A stretch of DNA of 64,000 nt from Blasia pusilla (taxonomy: Eukaryota > Marchantiophyta > Marchantiopsida > Blasiales). The notes beneath the pieces were generated by a model. That model had not been told where the DNA came from, ran no database searches, and saw nothing but the letters and a program-made list of their open reading frames with translations. The position numbers and the translations under genes are program-made. Shown piece by piece: positions 13,242 to 24,656 of the stretch. The stretch lies in contig CM114272.1 in NCBI GenBank assembly GCA_050084515.1, positions 54,312,001 through 54,376,000 of the forward strand, written 5' to 3'. The stretch's first letter is position 1. The number at the start of each line of letters is the position of its first letter.

Positions 13242-13399
13242 ACGCTTGGGGGAAAGAAGAAGTAGGTAATTTCTCCATTTCAATTAGATAGGATGTGTGT
13301 CTACAATTGTGTTTCAAGGTTAGTGGCATTTGAAAGAAATTGTCTCTAATTGGTGGGTTCCATGCATTGGCAAAAAGGGACAGTTGGAGGGTAAGCTAG

Positions 13400-14008
13400 T
13401 TGGGCAAGGGATGTTGCATCAGGGCGTGTACCTGATAGTCGTATTGCTCACAAACAACAAGTGGGTGTACAATATAGTGGACATGGATATGCAAGCATGT
13501 CTCAAGGTGGTAGAGATGGACCCTATACACAGAACTCCAAGCCAAGTTCATTATACGGTGGATATTGTCCAAAGGGGCAAGGGTGGAATAGTACGAATCT
13601 ATCCATTTGCAATCTCAAATTTCTCTTTCATTATACATCATAGGATGATGGTGGGAAGGTTGTGTGACGTGTCTGTACTACACTACAATATATGTTATGT
13701 GTAAACTCACATAACATATAATTGGCACCGCATGATAGGGTCCCTCGGTGTAGTTGTGTGGATTCTCCAACTACACCGAGGGACCCTATCATGCGGTGCC
13801 AAATAGTCAAGATCGGTTTGGAAGTAGCCAATACCTTTATGGACTCGATAATAACACTCCAGAAATGTATGGACAATCCCAATGGTTGGGGCTAGGACCC
13901 ATTCAAGGAGTGCAAATGTCAAAGGGTACAAGTAATAGCAAGTCACATATATATAGAGAAGTATCATCCCTATTTGGACAATTTCTTCCTCATGTTTTCC
14001 CTAATTAG
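13400..14008 (+). pseudogene. Gly/Tyr/Ser/Gln-rich ORF split by a hairpin
   Basis: Two plus-strand pieces share an unusual composition. The first (about 13407-13643) contains VGVQYSGHGYASMSQGGRDG and PSSLYGGYCPKGQGW. The second (13754-14008) contains NYTEGPYHAVPNSQ and SSQYLYGLDNNTPEMYGQSQ. Low-complexity Y/G/S/Q-rich text of this kind is typical of disordered regions. The right arm of a perfect hairpin (13768-13802) encodes part of the second piece. I do not recognise a family. It could be a third CACTA ORF or a captured host gene fragment. Confidence 0.4.
13687..13802. repeat. Two adjacent palindromes, one a perfect 35-bp-arm hairpin
   Basis: Arm 13722-13756 and arm 13768-13802 are exact reverse complements (35 of 35), with an 11-base loop at 13757-13767. 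Immediately left lies a second inverted repeat, tatatgttatgtg / cacataacatata (about 13690-13718), with a short loop. Both arms would form a strong cruciform or RNA stem. Confidence 0.95.
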
Positions 14009-14276
14009 TAAGTGACCTGACATCAATGTGCACAGTCCGTTTGTAGGCATAAAGATTTGCAAAGTGGGATCTAGTCTTGATTGAAGATATTCATGTGTGC
14101 AGCAAACTATACAACTCTAGGCGGGCAAGCGTAGGGACAACATAGACACCAAACTCAGTGACTAAGAGCAGTGTGCGAGCCGAGGGGGTTAAGATCGGAA
14201 AAGTGGGTATGAACAACTCTAGTTGGATCACCACAACTTCAGAAGGACAGAATAGGTGGCATGCAAATTTTAGAGC
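14009..14276. other. Non-coding CACTA interval left of the LTR element
   Basis: No open frame with family character. It is presumably intron of the CACTA accessory gene, because an acceptor-like TTTTTCAG occurs at 21647-21654 just beyond the LTR element. I see nothing else in it. Confidence 0.4.
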
Positions 14277-14281
14277 CAAGG

Positions 14282-15300
14282 TGTCGTGCGCCTACTCTCC
14301 TTGAACGTTAATCTTGTTTGTTGCGGAGCGTGCGTTGATGGGTCACGCTCTCAATTTCTGCATCCAAACACGCGCCGGTTAGTCGGGTCTTGGATCAATC
14401 AGCGGGATTACTTTTCGAGTTCTCGTCTCGGACTCTCTCTTCAAGCTCAACCTTCCTAGTTTCGCGGTTTCCAACACGGGCAAGTCTCGAAAGACTGGAC
14501 AGACTTTGCAGTCGGTTCGGGGAACTGAAAGCGGCGTTTAGCGCCTAAGCGGTTCCAACTATCCGATGAACATCCAATGAGTTCCTCACCAAGACTCGCA
14601 CGAAGTGAATCTCGGGTTGGAATCCAAGTGTGGCGTACAAAGTCCACTCCCTTGGATCAGGTTTGGGTTTGGGTTTCGCGCCAAACTCCCGTTTCATCCG
14701 TGCCTCTCAAAGCGCCGTTTGGCGCCCAAAGTGGGGTTCGTTTCCCGAGACATCTCAGAGAAGGTACTCCCCTTACTAGTACTTCTGGGGATCTCCGGGG
14801 CCCCCTACATTTAGGGAAAGACACCGGGCCCCTCAATTGGCCCTCAACCCGATTGCTCTCTGAATCGTTTTCGGCCAATATCTCAGCCTGTACTTATGCG
14901 TTTGCTGAGATCTTTGGTGCGTTGGAAGCGTCTCAAGATCAGCTTTCCAACGCGCCCTTACTTGTCCCGAACGCATCTCGGAGCTCAACGTTATGGTCCT
15001 AAACACAGTCAGATTCTCCCAAACGCTAGCCGTGTTCCAAACTGGTTCTCACCTCTTTGGCAACCAACCTCCAAGACTCAACTCATCTCAAGTCTCGGCT
15101 CGCGTTTGGTCTAGGTTTCCTGGTCGCGACCACTAACGCATGAAACGCACAACTCTGTTCCGCGTTTCGTCTCTTAGACTTTTCCAAGAGACTCTTCCAA
15201 ACGCCTCTCCAAAGCGCAAACCTCGCGGCGTGAGTTCCTTTGAGTTCTGATGTTTCGCTTGGCGCGTATTTGGTGTTGTTTGGTTATGAGGGTCGCGACA
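14282..15300 (-). repeat. 3' LTR (element on minus strand)
   Basis: It is near-identical over its full length to 20585-21610, starts TGTCGTGCGCC and ends GGGTCGCGACA. Short plus-strand frames inside it also occur in the partner LTR and are not genes. Confidence 0.96.
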
Positions 15301-15313
15301 CTCACCCCTCCTT
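15301..15313 (-). promoter_or_regulatory. Polypurine tract for second-strand priming
   Basis: Read on the minus strand it is AAGGAGGGGTGAG, abutting the 3' LTR. It is in the position and of the composition required for plus-strand DNA priming. Confidence 0.85.
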
Positions 15314-15980
15314 AGAAGGTTGATGTCCTCATCAACGCAAACCTTATTGATGTTAAGTTCTGGGAAGCCGACCCCTTAACACAGAATCGCGTTCTGGTAG
15401 CTAACCCGCAATTCCTCTTTTTGGCTTAAGTCTTAGGTTTGTCGCTTGCAGCACTTAGACTTATTAGCTTCTGCTTTCTGATGAGCCTAGACTAGTTCTG
15501 CCAAACTAATCTAACTATCAAAATAAGCTCACTAAGTCTGCAACCTAACACTTCACTCACTATTTGTAAACAACCTTTGTCTACCTAGCCAACTCGTACT
15601 ACTTTTGGGTCTGTATTCCACCTAGGCGCGTCACTAAGTTCAGTCATGAAACATGAATGAGATCACCACAAACCCAAAGGCAGACTCATCTGCCCCGCCG
15701 ACGTTAGGGCGAGCCCAAATGCTAGTACTTCAACACTTGGTCCTGATCTAGATGCCTTATCTGAATACAAGCTCTCACCTCAAATACTCATTGTTTGGTC
15801 TCCTTGACTTACATCCTAAGCATATGAAGAACTACTCATTGCCTTGCACAAACCAAACTCAAAATTACAATACAAGCATCGAATCTCCAAATCCATGTCT
15901 TCTTTATTGCAACAACTAAACCTTTCTAGTTACAACGGGTTATCGGCCCAAGCTTTCCGGTCACAAGTTATGTCCATTGC
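15314..15980 (-). other. 3' untranslated internal region of the chromovirus
   Basis: Non-coding between the chromodomain and the polypurine tract. A matching but diverged stretch begins copy A near 2430 (compare gacgttagggcgagcc at about 15698), which confirms the common family. Confidence 0.7.
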
Positions 15981-15981
15981 T

Positions 15982-16182
15982 TCACCATGTACTAACGCAT
16001 GCGTGCCTTTCTTGCATCCATCTGAAGTCACGCAATGCTTCTTGCGCATGTTCTAGATCCGCCTCCGCAATCCAAGTCGCCTCTTTCACATGATAGCCTT
16101 TCCACTTGACCAAGTACTCGTACTTGGTGGCCCTCGTCTCAGGCAGCGAGAATAGTCTCAACCTCGAACTCTGGTTCCTCAT
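15982..16182 (-). pseudogene. Chromodomain at integrase C-terminus
   Basis: Minus-strand text EYLVKWKGYHVKEATWIAEA with a following LEHAQEALRDF helix is a clear chromodomain: the aromatic cage strand is followed by the WxxE-type helix. It places the element in the chromovirus branch of Ty3/gypsy. It is out of frame with the upstream integrase. Confidence 0.88.
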
Positions 16183-16239
16183 TTACGATGACCGGTTGTG
16201 GTCTCAACATCCTCCTTCGCTCGGACGCACATTGTCTTG

Positions 16240-17230
16240 AAGATACTTCTTCAATAATGACACATGGAAAGTCGGGTGAATCTTGAACTCGTTTGGCGGC
16301 TCAGCGTGTACACATCCTCAAGCGGCCTTGCCTTGATCACATACGGTCCGGCATACTTGGTGACAATTTATGAACAATTCTTTCGGAAGAGTGAGATTCT
16401 TAACACTCAACCACACTTGTTCCCCAACTTGGAAACTCATGGCGCCGACTTTTGTTAGCATGCTTTACGTACCTTAGTTGAGCCTTGGCGAGACTTTCTC
16501 TCGCTTCGCTCTTGTCGTTCTGCATTTCCACTAACAAACATTCCGCCGTTGCTTGCGAGTGTGTGTCGATGTATTGCCCTTGAAAGAGCTAAGTCAAGAG
16601 GCCCTTACGGTTCTCTTTGATACGCGCGGAAAAAGCGGAGATTCTCGGTTGCGAGAATGCTTAGTCGAGTTGTAACAATACTCAGCCATACTTAACCACT
16701 TGGCCCAATCTCTTTGGTCGCACTCACGTAATTCCGTAAGTATTGGTTTTACGACCGAGTTTACTTTTTCCGTTTGCCCATCCGTTTGAGGATGGAAGGC
16801 CGTACTAAAGCTGAGTTTGGTCGGAACCTCTGAATAGATGTTTCCAAAGGCCTTTGGTAAACCGGATCGATCGGACACAATGCTCCTAGGCAATCCGTGC
16901 GCGCCACCAACCATCCAGGAATAGTCGGGAAGTCGCGTAGGCGTCGTCGAGACTCTCTCGTCGGCACAAACCTCCCCAACTTGCTAAACCGATCAACTAT
17001 CACAAGTATAGCGTTGTATCCCTCGGATTCTGGAAGACTCGTAATGAAATCCATGCTAATGCTTTGCAAGGGTCCCTCGGGATTGGCAAAGGATGAAGTA
17101 AACCTTGTTTCTTCGCATAAGACACCGGGTTCGCTTTGGCGGAGTCACGCATGTTTTCACATATTGAGCAACATCTTCCTTCATGTTGGGCGGAAGAACC
17201 TCTTAGACAAAACAGCAAAGTGGATTTCTC
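16240..17230 (-). pseudogene. Integrase (zinc-binding region, catalytic core, C-terminal barrel)
   Basis: The catalytic core is seen as [20 protein letters not shown] (first Asp, about 17060-17000), then [13 protein letters not shown] (second Asp, about 16880) and [17 protein letters not shown] (catalytic Glu region, about 16800-16750). MAEYCYNSTKHS follows. The upstream zinc-binding part (17218-17000) is degraded but has [15 protein letters not shown]. The barrel region lies at 16460-16240. A frameshift separates the first-Asp and second-Asp segments. Confidence 0.85.
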
Positions 17231-17460
17231 CCCTTTGTGTCCGCCAAAGGTCCATCATGACATTCCACAAACACCTTGGTCGTAGCTTGCCTTGGCCTAC
17301 ATAGATCTGCTCTGCTTAAACCTTAGCAAGCCGTGTCTCAAACTCAGATTGGCCACCTTCTAAGCCCGCTTTAACTTCCCAAGGTACTCCTCGCTTGCTC
17401 ATCCTTCATGTATCCTTCACGAATCCTTCTTTCAAGTCTGTTTCATTGGGAACATTGCTC

Positions 17461-18900
17461 TCAACACTTGTGTCGTCGATGGCATGTGTTCATCCTGCGA
17501 CTTTTACGCATCTGGAATGACATTGTCTTTCCCGGCTTGTGGATTAGCTCCACATTCATCAGCCAAGGTATCATGCCACGAAGTTGTTTTGGCGTCAGCG
17601 ATCTGGGTCTCAAAATACTTGAGCGATATGTTATCGGTGAATACTCGAGTCTGTGAAGTCCCAAATAGTGGCGCCACTTCCTCAAGCAATGAACCACATA
17701 AACAACTCTTTCTCATGAGTAGGCCATCTCCTTTCGGTGTCGGTCAGCTTCTTGCTTTTCGTATGCTCTGAGTCTCCTTTTTGCACCAACATTCCTGCAA
17801 TCGCGAAATCACTAGCATCCGTGTGCACCTCGAGCGGTTGTTCAAACTCGGCGGTTTGAGCTGGTTCTGCGAGAGGATCTCTTTATTTCGATTGAGCGCT
17901 TTATCCACTTCCTCGGTCCATGTAGTATTGGCAAACTTTGCGGTCCAATCCGTGAGAGGTTTCACTATGCCGAAAAATTCTTCACGTATGTCGGTAAAAG
18001 CGGGCGACTCGATGAACCTTCTCATCCCCTTCACCGTGGAAGGCGGTTCCCATTCGGCAATCGCGCTCACCTTTTCCATGTCTGGACTCACTCCATCATG
18101 ACCACATGTCCCAGAACTTGATCTTCGTCAAACCGAACTCACTCTTATCCGCATTCGCATCTGACTTGTTAGCCTAAGTTTCTCAAACACCGTCTTCAAA
18201 TGTCGGCGTGCTCCTCTAGTGTTTTCGAATAGATGAGTATGTCATCTATATAGATGATCACAAACTCATCCGTCTCCTTGTGAAAGATGGAGTTCATCAA
18301 AGTGGTAAGCGTCGGGGCGCATTACAAAGACCGAAAGGCATTACTACAAACTTCGAGCGAACCGTATCTCGTCCCTACTGGCGGTCTTCTCTACATCCGC
18401 CGGCAATCCGAATCGATAATATCTGATTTCAGGTCAATCCGGCTGAAATACTTGGCACCCGACAATCGATCAAAGAGGTCATCCATCCTCGGTAGAGGAT
18501 AGTTATTCCTTACCGTCACTTTATTCAGCGCCCGATAATCAACACGAGTCTCAACTTCCCATCCTTCTTCTTGACAAAGAGGGCGGGCGCCCCATAAGGT
18601 GACTTGCTCGTTCGGATGTAACCCCTCTCTAGGAGTTCACCCAACTGTTTCTTCAACTCAGCAAGTTCCTCTTGATTCAACCTATATGGTGCCTTTGAAG
18701 GTGGTTGAGATCTGGTATCACCTCAATCTTATGATCAACCGCCCTATGTGGTGGCAACTCGGTCGGAAGCTCCTTAGTCAACACATCTTCAAATTCTTTC
18801 ACAACTCTCTTGAGTGTTTGGGGATCTCCCTTGAAGCTGAGTTCTGATCTCTGCATCTTGCGCTTGCATCATCCTCTACTCGTCTCATCAAGCAAAGGAA
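17461..18900 (-). pseudogene. Reverse transcriptase and RNase H
   Basis: The palm region is decayed at 18900-18100. The connection region is clear: MEKVSAIAEWEPPSTVKGMRRFI (split reading, 18088-18010) and WTEEVDKALNRNKEIL. RNase H has VFTDNISLKYFETQ (about 17660-17620), matching the VYTDN..LKYF block. The linker ends in KPGKDNVIPDA-type text near 17520-17505. Several frameshifts occur. Confidence 0.82.
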
Positions 18901-19178
18901 TCCTTCCTCTAACTCGGCCAAACTCGTCCTCGTGATGGCGTTCACCAACTCCGTCTTTCTAGGCACCTCACGAACCAATCGGCGTCCGTCCGTTTGCCGT
19001 TAACCAAGGCGCTTAACCTCAAGGTCTCCGCCTCAGTTCCACCTCATACGCATCCAGAACGTGTTCCCCAAGACTCCGTCGATTCCGTCCATCTATAAAG
19101 CTGTAAAATTCTCCTTCAACTCAAATACTCGCATCTCACAACTAGCCTAAAACCAGATCGATGTCGGTGGGATTTTCC

Positions 19179-20368
19179 TCAGCGAATCCTACCTAATGGG
19201 TTCATCCGCTTTGGTGGTTGGCAATCCCAACGTTTTACGATTCTCGGACTCAGAATGAGTGCAAAGCACTTTGTATCAACGAGCAACATCACATCGCGAT
19301 TAGCGATCTTGGATCCTAGGTAAACCAAATTGGGCGTTCTCTTGGTGACTTGTAGAGATGTATCTAGATCTCCCTCCGATAAATGCTTAGCGGCAAGCAC
19401 AATCATACTCGGTTTACTAACCTTGGGCCTCACATTCCTTAGCCATATGCCGGGTTCGCCACAATTATAACAAATCACTTTGGCATTCGTTGACTTCGTA
19501 AACGGCGGCCCCCCTTCGGCCAGCGTTGAGTTCCACTCGTTTGCTTTGAGGGCGAGACCCTCGTGGTCGCGCTCACCCCCATTCAAACCCTCTTGGATGT
19601 CCCTTTATTCTTCGTAACTTAGAAAAACTTTTTTTGTCTCAAAGGGTTTGGTGTTGGACCTCATCGTCCCCAATCCGCTCGGCTAGTCTCAAGAGGTCGC
19701 GCGCGTCTGGGATGTGAGGCATATGAAAAGAGCCTTCGGCTTTTCGGTTTGAGCCCACTTAGGAAGATCACCTTTTTAGTATGTTCATCCGTGGAAAGTG
19801 CACTCATGAGCGCACTAAACTCTCGCACATAAGCACCAAGTGATCCACTCTGGCGCAACCTCACCACCTCCATGCCATCGCGGTACTCGATATTCGGGTG
19901 AATCGGTTCCCAATCAACTCCTTGAAATCTTCCCAACTCAACGTTTTCCCACGACCTAGATGTTCTTTCCGGTGAGCCGTCCACCAATGGAGAGCGTGAT
20001 CCTTTGAAGCGTGACCGCTCTGATCACCTTGTCTTGTTCATCGCCTTTGCGCTTTGAAATAGAGTTCGAGTTCCGTTAGAAACTCGCTCACTTTCGAGAA
20101 CGCCCCATTCTGTGAATGGCGTTGGCAAATTAGTCTTACAAAGCTTCTTGCAGAACTAGAGGCTCCATTTGACTTGAATTCGAGATCACCTTGCTCTGTT
20201 CGCCATCTGGTCGCCATCACCTTCATCAATCCCATCATTTGGGTATAAAAGGCCGGATCGTTTAAGTTTGGACCCGAAGGTCCCGGAAAGATTTTCGGTT
20301 GGAACATCCTCATGTCGGGACTCGGCGCCGGGAGTCGCAAATTCCACCTCCGGCTCTCGGTCCGTCAT
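19179..20368 (-). pseudogene. Gag, zinc knuckle and aspartic protease
   Basis: Gag (20368-19661) shows the usual capsid-like text EFLTELELYFKAQRR and LRQSGSLGAYVREFSALMSA. A degenerate knuckle CYNCGEPG occurs near 19480, with its His and last Cys lost. A protease-like strand VMLLVDTKCFALIL (about 19295-19255) has the catalytic Asp-Thr, but a Lys replaces the expected Gly of DTG. The frame is broken at about 19620 and 20030. Confidence 0.75.
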
Positions 20369-20570
20369 TGATTAAATCTCTTGGCTTCTTTGCTTTGACT
20401 CGCGGTTTCTCGGTTCTTCGCCCTTGGTCGCCATTTGCGAGTCGTCGCCTTTTCTCAGATCTCCTCCTCGCCTCTTGCGTTCCTCCTCGGCGTCGCGGTC
20501 TTCCGGCTACCTTGAGTTCTCCCCAAGCGCCCAGATCTTCGCGACCCCAAGTTCACGCTCATCAAGGAAT

Positions 20571-20582
20571 TGCTCGATACCA
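20571..20582 (-). promoter_or_regulatory. Primer-binding site, initiator methionine tRNA type, one base short
   Basis: On the minus strand, two bases inside the 5' LTR, the text is TGGTATCGAGCA. The standard plant site is TGGTATCAGAGC, so one A is missing. Copy A keeps TGGTATCAGAGAG (28763-28751). Confidence 0.8.
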
Positions 20583-20584
20583 CG

Positions 20585-21610
20585 TGTCGTGCGCCTACTC
20601 TCCTTGAGCGTTAATCTTGTTTGTTGCGAGCGTGCGTTGATGAGTCACGCTCTCAGCGCTGATCTGCATCCAAACACGCGCCGGTTAGTCGGGTCTTGGA
20701 TCAATCAGCGGGATTACTTTCGAGTTCTCGTCTCGGACTCTCTCTTCAAGCTCAACCTTCCTAGTTTCGCGGTTTCCAACACGGGCAAGTCTCGAAAGAC
20801 TTGGGGCCAGACTTTCTGGTCGGTTCGGGAACTGAAAGCGGCGTTTCGCGCCTAAGCGGTTCCAACTATCCGATGAACATCAATGAGTTCCTCACCAAGA
20901 CTCGCCGAAGTGAATCTCGGGTTGGAATCCAAGTGTGGCGTACAAAGTCCACTCCCTTGGATCAGGTTTGGGTTTGGGTTTCGCGCCAAACTCCCGTTTC
21001 ATCCGTGCCCTCTGAAAGCGCCGTTTGGCGCCCAAAGTGGGGTTTCGTTTCCCGAGACATCTCAGAGAAGGTACTCCCCTTACTAGTACTTCTGGGGATC
21101 TCCGGGGGCCCCCTACATTTAGGGAAAGACACCCGGGCCCCTCCAATTGGCCCTCAACCCGATTGCTCTCTGAATCGTTTTCGGCCAATATCTCAGCCTG
21201 TACTTATGCGTTTGCTGAGATCTTTGGTGCGTTGGAAGCGTCTCAAGATCAGCTTTCCAACGCGCCCTTACTTGTCCCGAACGCATCTTGGAGCTCAACG
21301 TTATGGTCCTAAACACAGTCAGATTCTCCCAAACGCTAGCCGTGTTCCAAACTGGTTCTCACCTCTTTGGCAACCAACCTCCAAGACTCAACTCATCTCA
21401 AGTCTCGGCTCGCGTTTGGTCTAGGTTTCCTGGTCGCGACCACTAACGCATGAAACGCACAACTCTGTTCCACGTTTCGTCTCTTAGACTTTTCCAAGAG
21501 ACTCTTCCAAACGCCTCTCCAAAGCGCAAACCTCGCGGCGTGAGTTCCTTTGAGTTCTGATGTTTCGCTTGGCGCGTATTTGGTGTTGTTTGGTTATGAG
21601 GGTCGCGACA
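20585..21610 (-). repeat. 5' LTR (element on minus strand)
   Basis: The partner of 14282-15300. It carries the element's promoter by family logic, although no convincing TATA box was identified. Confidence 0.96.
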
Positions 21611-21654
21611 CAAGGTGTTGTGATGGCTTTACATCTCTATTGTGAATTTTTCAG

Positions 21655-22875
21655 ACCAACACTCAGGGGATTGGAATTCGGTGTTGAGTGATATTTCTGC
21701 TAGATGGGAGTATGTTGGAAACAATGGCAATGGAGTGGTTGTTCCATGTTTGGAGGAATATGCACAACGAAAACTCGATACGGAGAGATTTAGATTGCAT
21801 TAGACATGGAAAGAAGCTGAAGGAGGCAAGAAAGTGGCCCCATCACCTCATGTAGACCCCAACCAATTGGGAAGATTACTTACGCACTTCATGAGCGAGG
21901 GTGCAAAGACAAAGAGTGAGCAGATGTCCAAAGCACGGGCAGCGGTGACCAATCCAAACCCTGCTGGAAGAAAAGGGAATGCACCAATTGCAAAGCGTCT
22001 GGTATGAATAATATTGAAGGACCCATCTTTAATTTCTATTACCACCATGCATATAGTTTTGCAATTGGTGTTTGATAGACTGAACTTGGTTGGTGTAACA
22101 TGTATTGTAGAGAAAAGAGAAGGGGAAAACCCCTACTAAGGCCCACGTGCATGAGGAACCAAAGAACCAGAGGAGTTATGGTACAAGTACAGTGTCAAAG
22201 CAGGTATTTGCATATGATTGCTTTAGAGTAGAGGTGAATCTAGTGTATTTCTAATACATGCCTATTGATATAGATTGAGATCCAGGTCTTGTATTTCAAG
22301 CTGTAGGAACATCTGAGCTGACAGAGATCTATGCCTGATTAAAGTCTATGGAGGAGTTGTTTCCTGAGTCTCTGACTTACATAATTGATCATATGGATGC
22401 ATTCTCCAGCAACTTGGACTTGCTAGAGGCAAGCATAGAGATTTCTATTGCTAATCAACAAGAGTACTTCAAAAAGTTGATGGAATTGATTTCCATGAGT
22501 TTGAGAAGGGATCATGAGGACATAAGGGGTTCCAAGGAGAGATCGGAGAATCCAAGAGTTGTATCCTCTCCTCATGGAGTTAGTGATCGAGACCCTGCTC
22601 CTAGTGGAGCACTTGCCTCTATGCCGTTGAGAGTATCCTCTCCTCACCCAATCATCGGACCACCTTTAAGGGAGAGTGCACCCTCTCTAGAGCTGGTCAC
22701 TACTCTGCCTTCGCCTCCAGTTCTTCTACATGTTGCCAAGGGTGTTCATACAGTAAGAGGACTAGATACAGTTGTTGGCATTGCACCAACTGGTCCAAAG
22801 AAAAAGGGAGGCACAAAAGAGGTTAAAGATATTGTGTTTGCAGGTGACCCTTTGAGTTCAGGTATGTGAGTTTAG
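21655..22875 (+). pseudogene. CACTA TNPA-like regulatory protein, multi-exon
   Basis: The acceptor TTTTTCAG ends at 21654. Exon A (21655-22001) reads DISARWEYVGNNGNGVVVP, then after one in-frame TAG, HVDPNQLGRLLTHFMSEGAK and NPNPAGRKGNAPIAKRL. It resembles the plant Ptta/En-Spm second-protein family. The GTATGA donor at 22002 and TTGTAG acceptor at 22110 lead in frame to exon B (22111-22203, ending VSKQ, donor GTATTT). A further block (22300-22869) has SMEELFPESLTYIIDHMDAF, probably coiled-coil, then a Pro/Ser-rich tail. In this family the protein binds subterminal repeats and assists TNP2. Identification is by composition and context; premature stops are present. Confidence 0.6.
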
Positions 22876-22974
22876 AGTGATGTTGTGCACTTTACTTTGA
22901 AGTTGCTGAAATCCATGATCTATTTGAAAGGTTAGTTAAAGTTTCTTGTTGATTGTGATTGTAGAGACCACAGA

Positions 22975-23450
22975 TGAGCACCGGCCGTTGTAGGCAAACG
23001 CTAGGGTAGGACATCGCAGAGATGCAATTTGGAGGCCACGGTATTTTCAAAGGAGAATGAGGACAGTGCAGGGATGTTGGGGAGTGGTGGACCCATGGAG
23101 TTGGATCATTTGAATCTCCTGCAAAAGCCAACGGTGGTGAGAAGAGAGACACTCAAGAAGAGGACTCGAGAGGCTACCAAGCCGATGTTTAAATCTGTTA
23201 TGCCTCTGTTGCAGTAGTTGATGTCCCGTGAGAACCCCTCTATGGTTGTAGGTTATAGTAGCTTGCATGATGGTTGTTCTACTTTCCAGATGGGCATTCT
23301 ATTCTCCATTTTAGAGAGGTCTGCAAGAAGAAATATGTATTGCCATTTCCAAATATGGCTGACGATCCACCGCAGATTTTTATTGGAGATGCCATTGATA
23401 GTGTAGTGTTGTGGCCATCTCATCTTGTTATGCCTTCTAAGAAGTAGATT
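22975..23450 (+). pseudogene. Further CACTA exon-like segments
   Basis: Short plus-strand pieces read well but in different frames: NEDSAGMLGSGGPMELDHLN with KKRTREATKPMFKS (23050-23216), and VLPFPNMADDPPQIFIGDA with WPSHLVMPSKK (23338-23446). I do not recognise the domain. They lie between the TNPA-like block and the 3' non-coding tail of the CACTA element and are probably its last exons. Confidence 0.4.
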
Positions 23451-24099
23451 CACCTTTGCTTTGTGTGTGGAATTTTTGAGTAAACCTTCCCTTTGACATC
23501 CCTCTTGAGGGCGGTGATCTCCATATACTTGTAACTTTTGTACTCATAAGTAGAGGAACTTGATGTTTGCGTTTCAGTTTTAAGTGTGACAATTGAGATG
23601 TACTTGGATTTTGATGTCTCAATTTTGAGAATATCAAAGGGAGAGTTTACACTGAGAAGTAGATTTTGTGTTCTTCCATTGATGAGCATCATTCACTATA
23701 ATTCACTAGGCATTCTTCTGACGTAAAAGAATAGTCTATTTCAAGATGTATGTATGTATGTTTGTAGCTTTGGACTTAAGGCCACAATTGGATGTAAGAA
23801 ACATTTGCTAGCTTTATCTTTCAATAGATAAGGATTTTTTACTGTGAAAAATTGATCTGATCAGATGCCACAACATGGATGGGTTGGTACATGAGTAATT
23901 TGCTTGTATGTTTTCACACGATACTGGTAGTAGTAGGTAGGACTGTACAACAGATACATAATGGCATCTCCATTGCATAGATGTAAGAGAAGTATTGATA
24001 GGTGTAGGGAGGATAGATAGGAAGGAGTAATTCATATTCATGGATACAAAATGGACTAAAATGCCAATTTTATGTACATATTTCTGTCAACAATAAAAC

Positions 24100-24656
24100 A
24101 ATATGTCATACATAATGACTGGTATAGTTGTTATTTGGATATTTTTTGTTAGTGAAAAGGATTGTAAATGACATGGACAAGTCATTTTAATGAATCTTAG
24201 TCATTCTTTTATGACGCATGAAGTCATTATTTATTACTCTGAGTAGTCACTCTTAATGACTCGCCTAGTCATTATTAATGACTCGTCTAGTCATTCTTAA
24301 TGACTCGTCTAGTCATTCTTAATGAATCGTCTCGTCATTCTTAATGAATCCTCTAATCATTCTTTATGACTCGACTAGTCATTCTTTATGACTAGAGAAG
24401 TAATTTTTTATGACTCGTCTAGTCACTTTTTCTGACTTAACCTAGTCATAAAAAATGACTAGGTAAAGTCATATTTAGTGACTATGTTGAGTAGCAAAAA
24501 AAGACTCATATATGACTACCCTCAGTTTCAGTAACAACTTATACGACTAGGAGTAATTTTTATTACTTAAGTCTGGTTAAGTAATTACTTAGTCACACAG
24601 GTCCGGTTTGAGTAGTCATTTTTTAAAGTCATCCAAAGGGGATTTTTCTACTAGTG
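24100..24656 (+). repeat. CACTA 3' subterminal repeats and terminal inverted repeat
   Basis: A run of about ten near-tandem units of roughly 22 bases, type gactcgtctagtcattctta, fills 24230-24440. Opposite-orientation words follow (24440-24560), and the terminal TTTTTCTACTAGTG ends at 24656. Such arrays are TNPA-binding sites in the family. Confidence 0.92.

Larger units (their letters stand above)
14277..21615 (-). mobile_element. Complete chromovirus LTR retrotransposon with 5-bp target duplication
   Basis: LTRs are 14282-15300 and 20585-21610, both starting TGTCG and ending CGACA. The target duplication is CAAGG (14277-14281 and 21611-21615). On the minus strand the order is 5' LTR, primer-binding site (20582-20571), Gag, protease, reverse transcriptase, RNase H, integrase, chromodomain, polypurine tract (15313-15301), 3' LTR. 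The total between target duplications is about 7.33 kb. LTRs differ mainly by single-base indels, many in homopolymers, so the insertion is young or the sequence carries indel errors. Internal frames are interrupted. Copy A at 2410-29890 is an older member of the same family. Confidence 0.96.

Noticed and set aside
14577-15114. Overlapping open frames of up to 141 codons within 14577-15114
   Set aside because: They lie inside the LTR and recur in the partner LTR at 20801-21424; no family character.
20571-20582. A tRNA gene
   Set aside because: Only a 12-base primer-binding site complementary to a tRNA 3' end; no cloverleaf.
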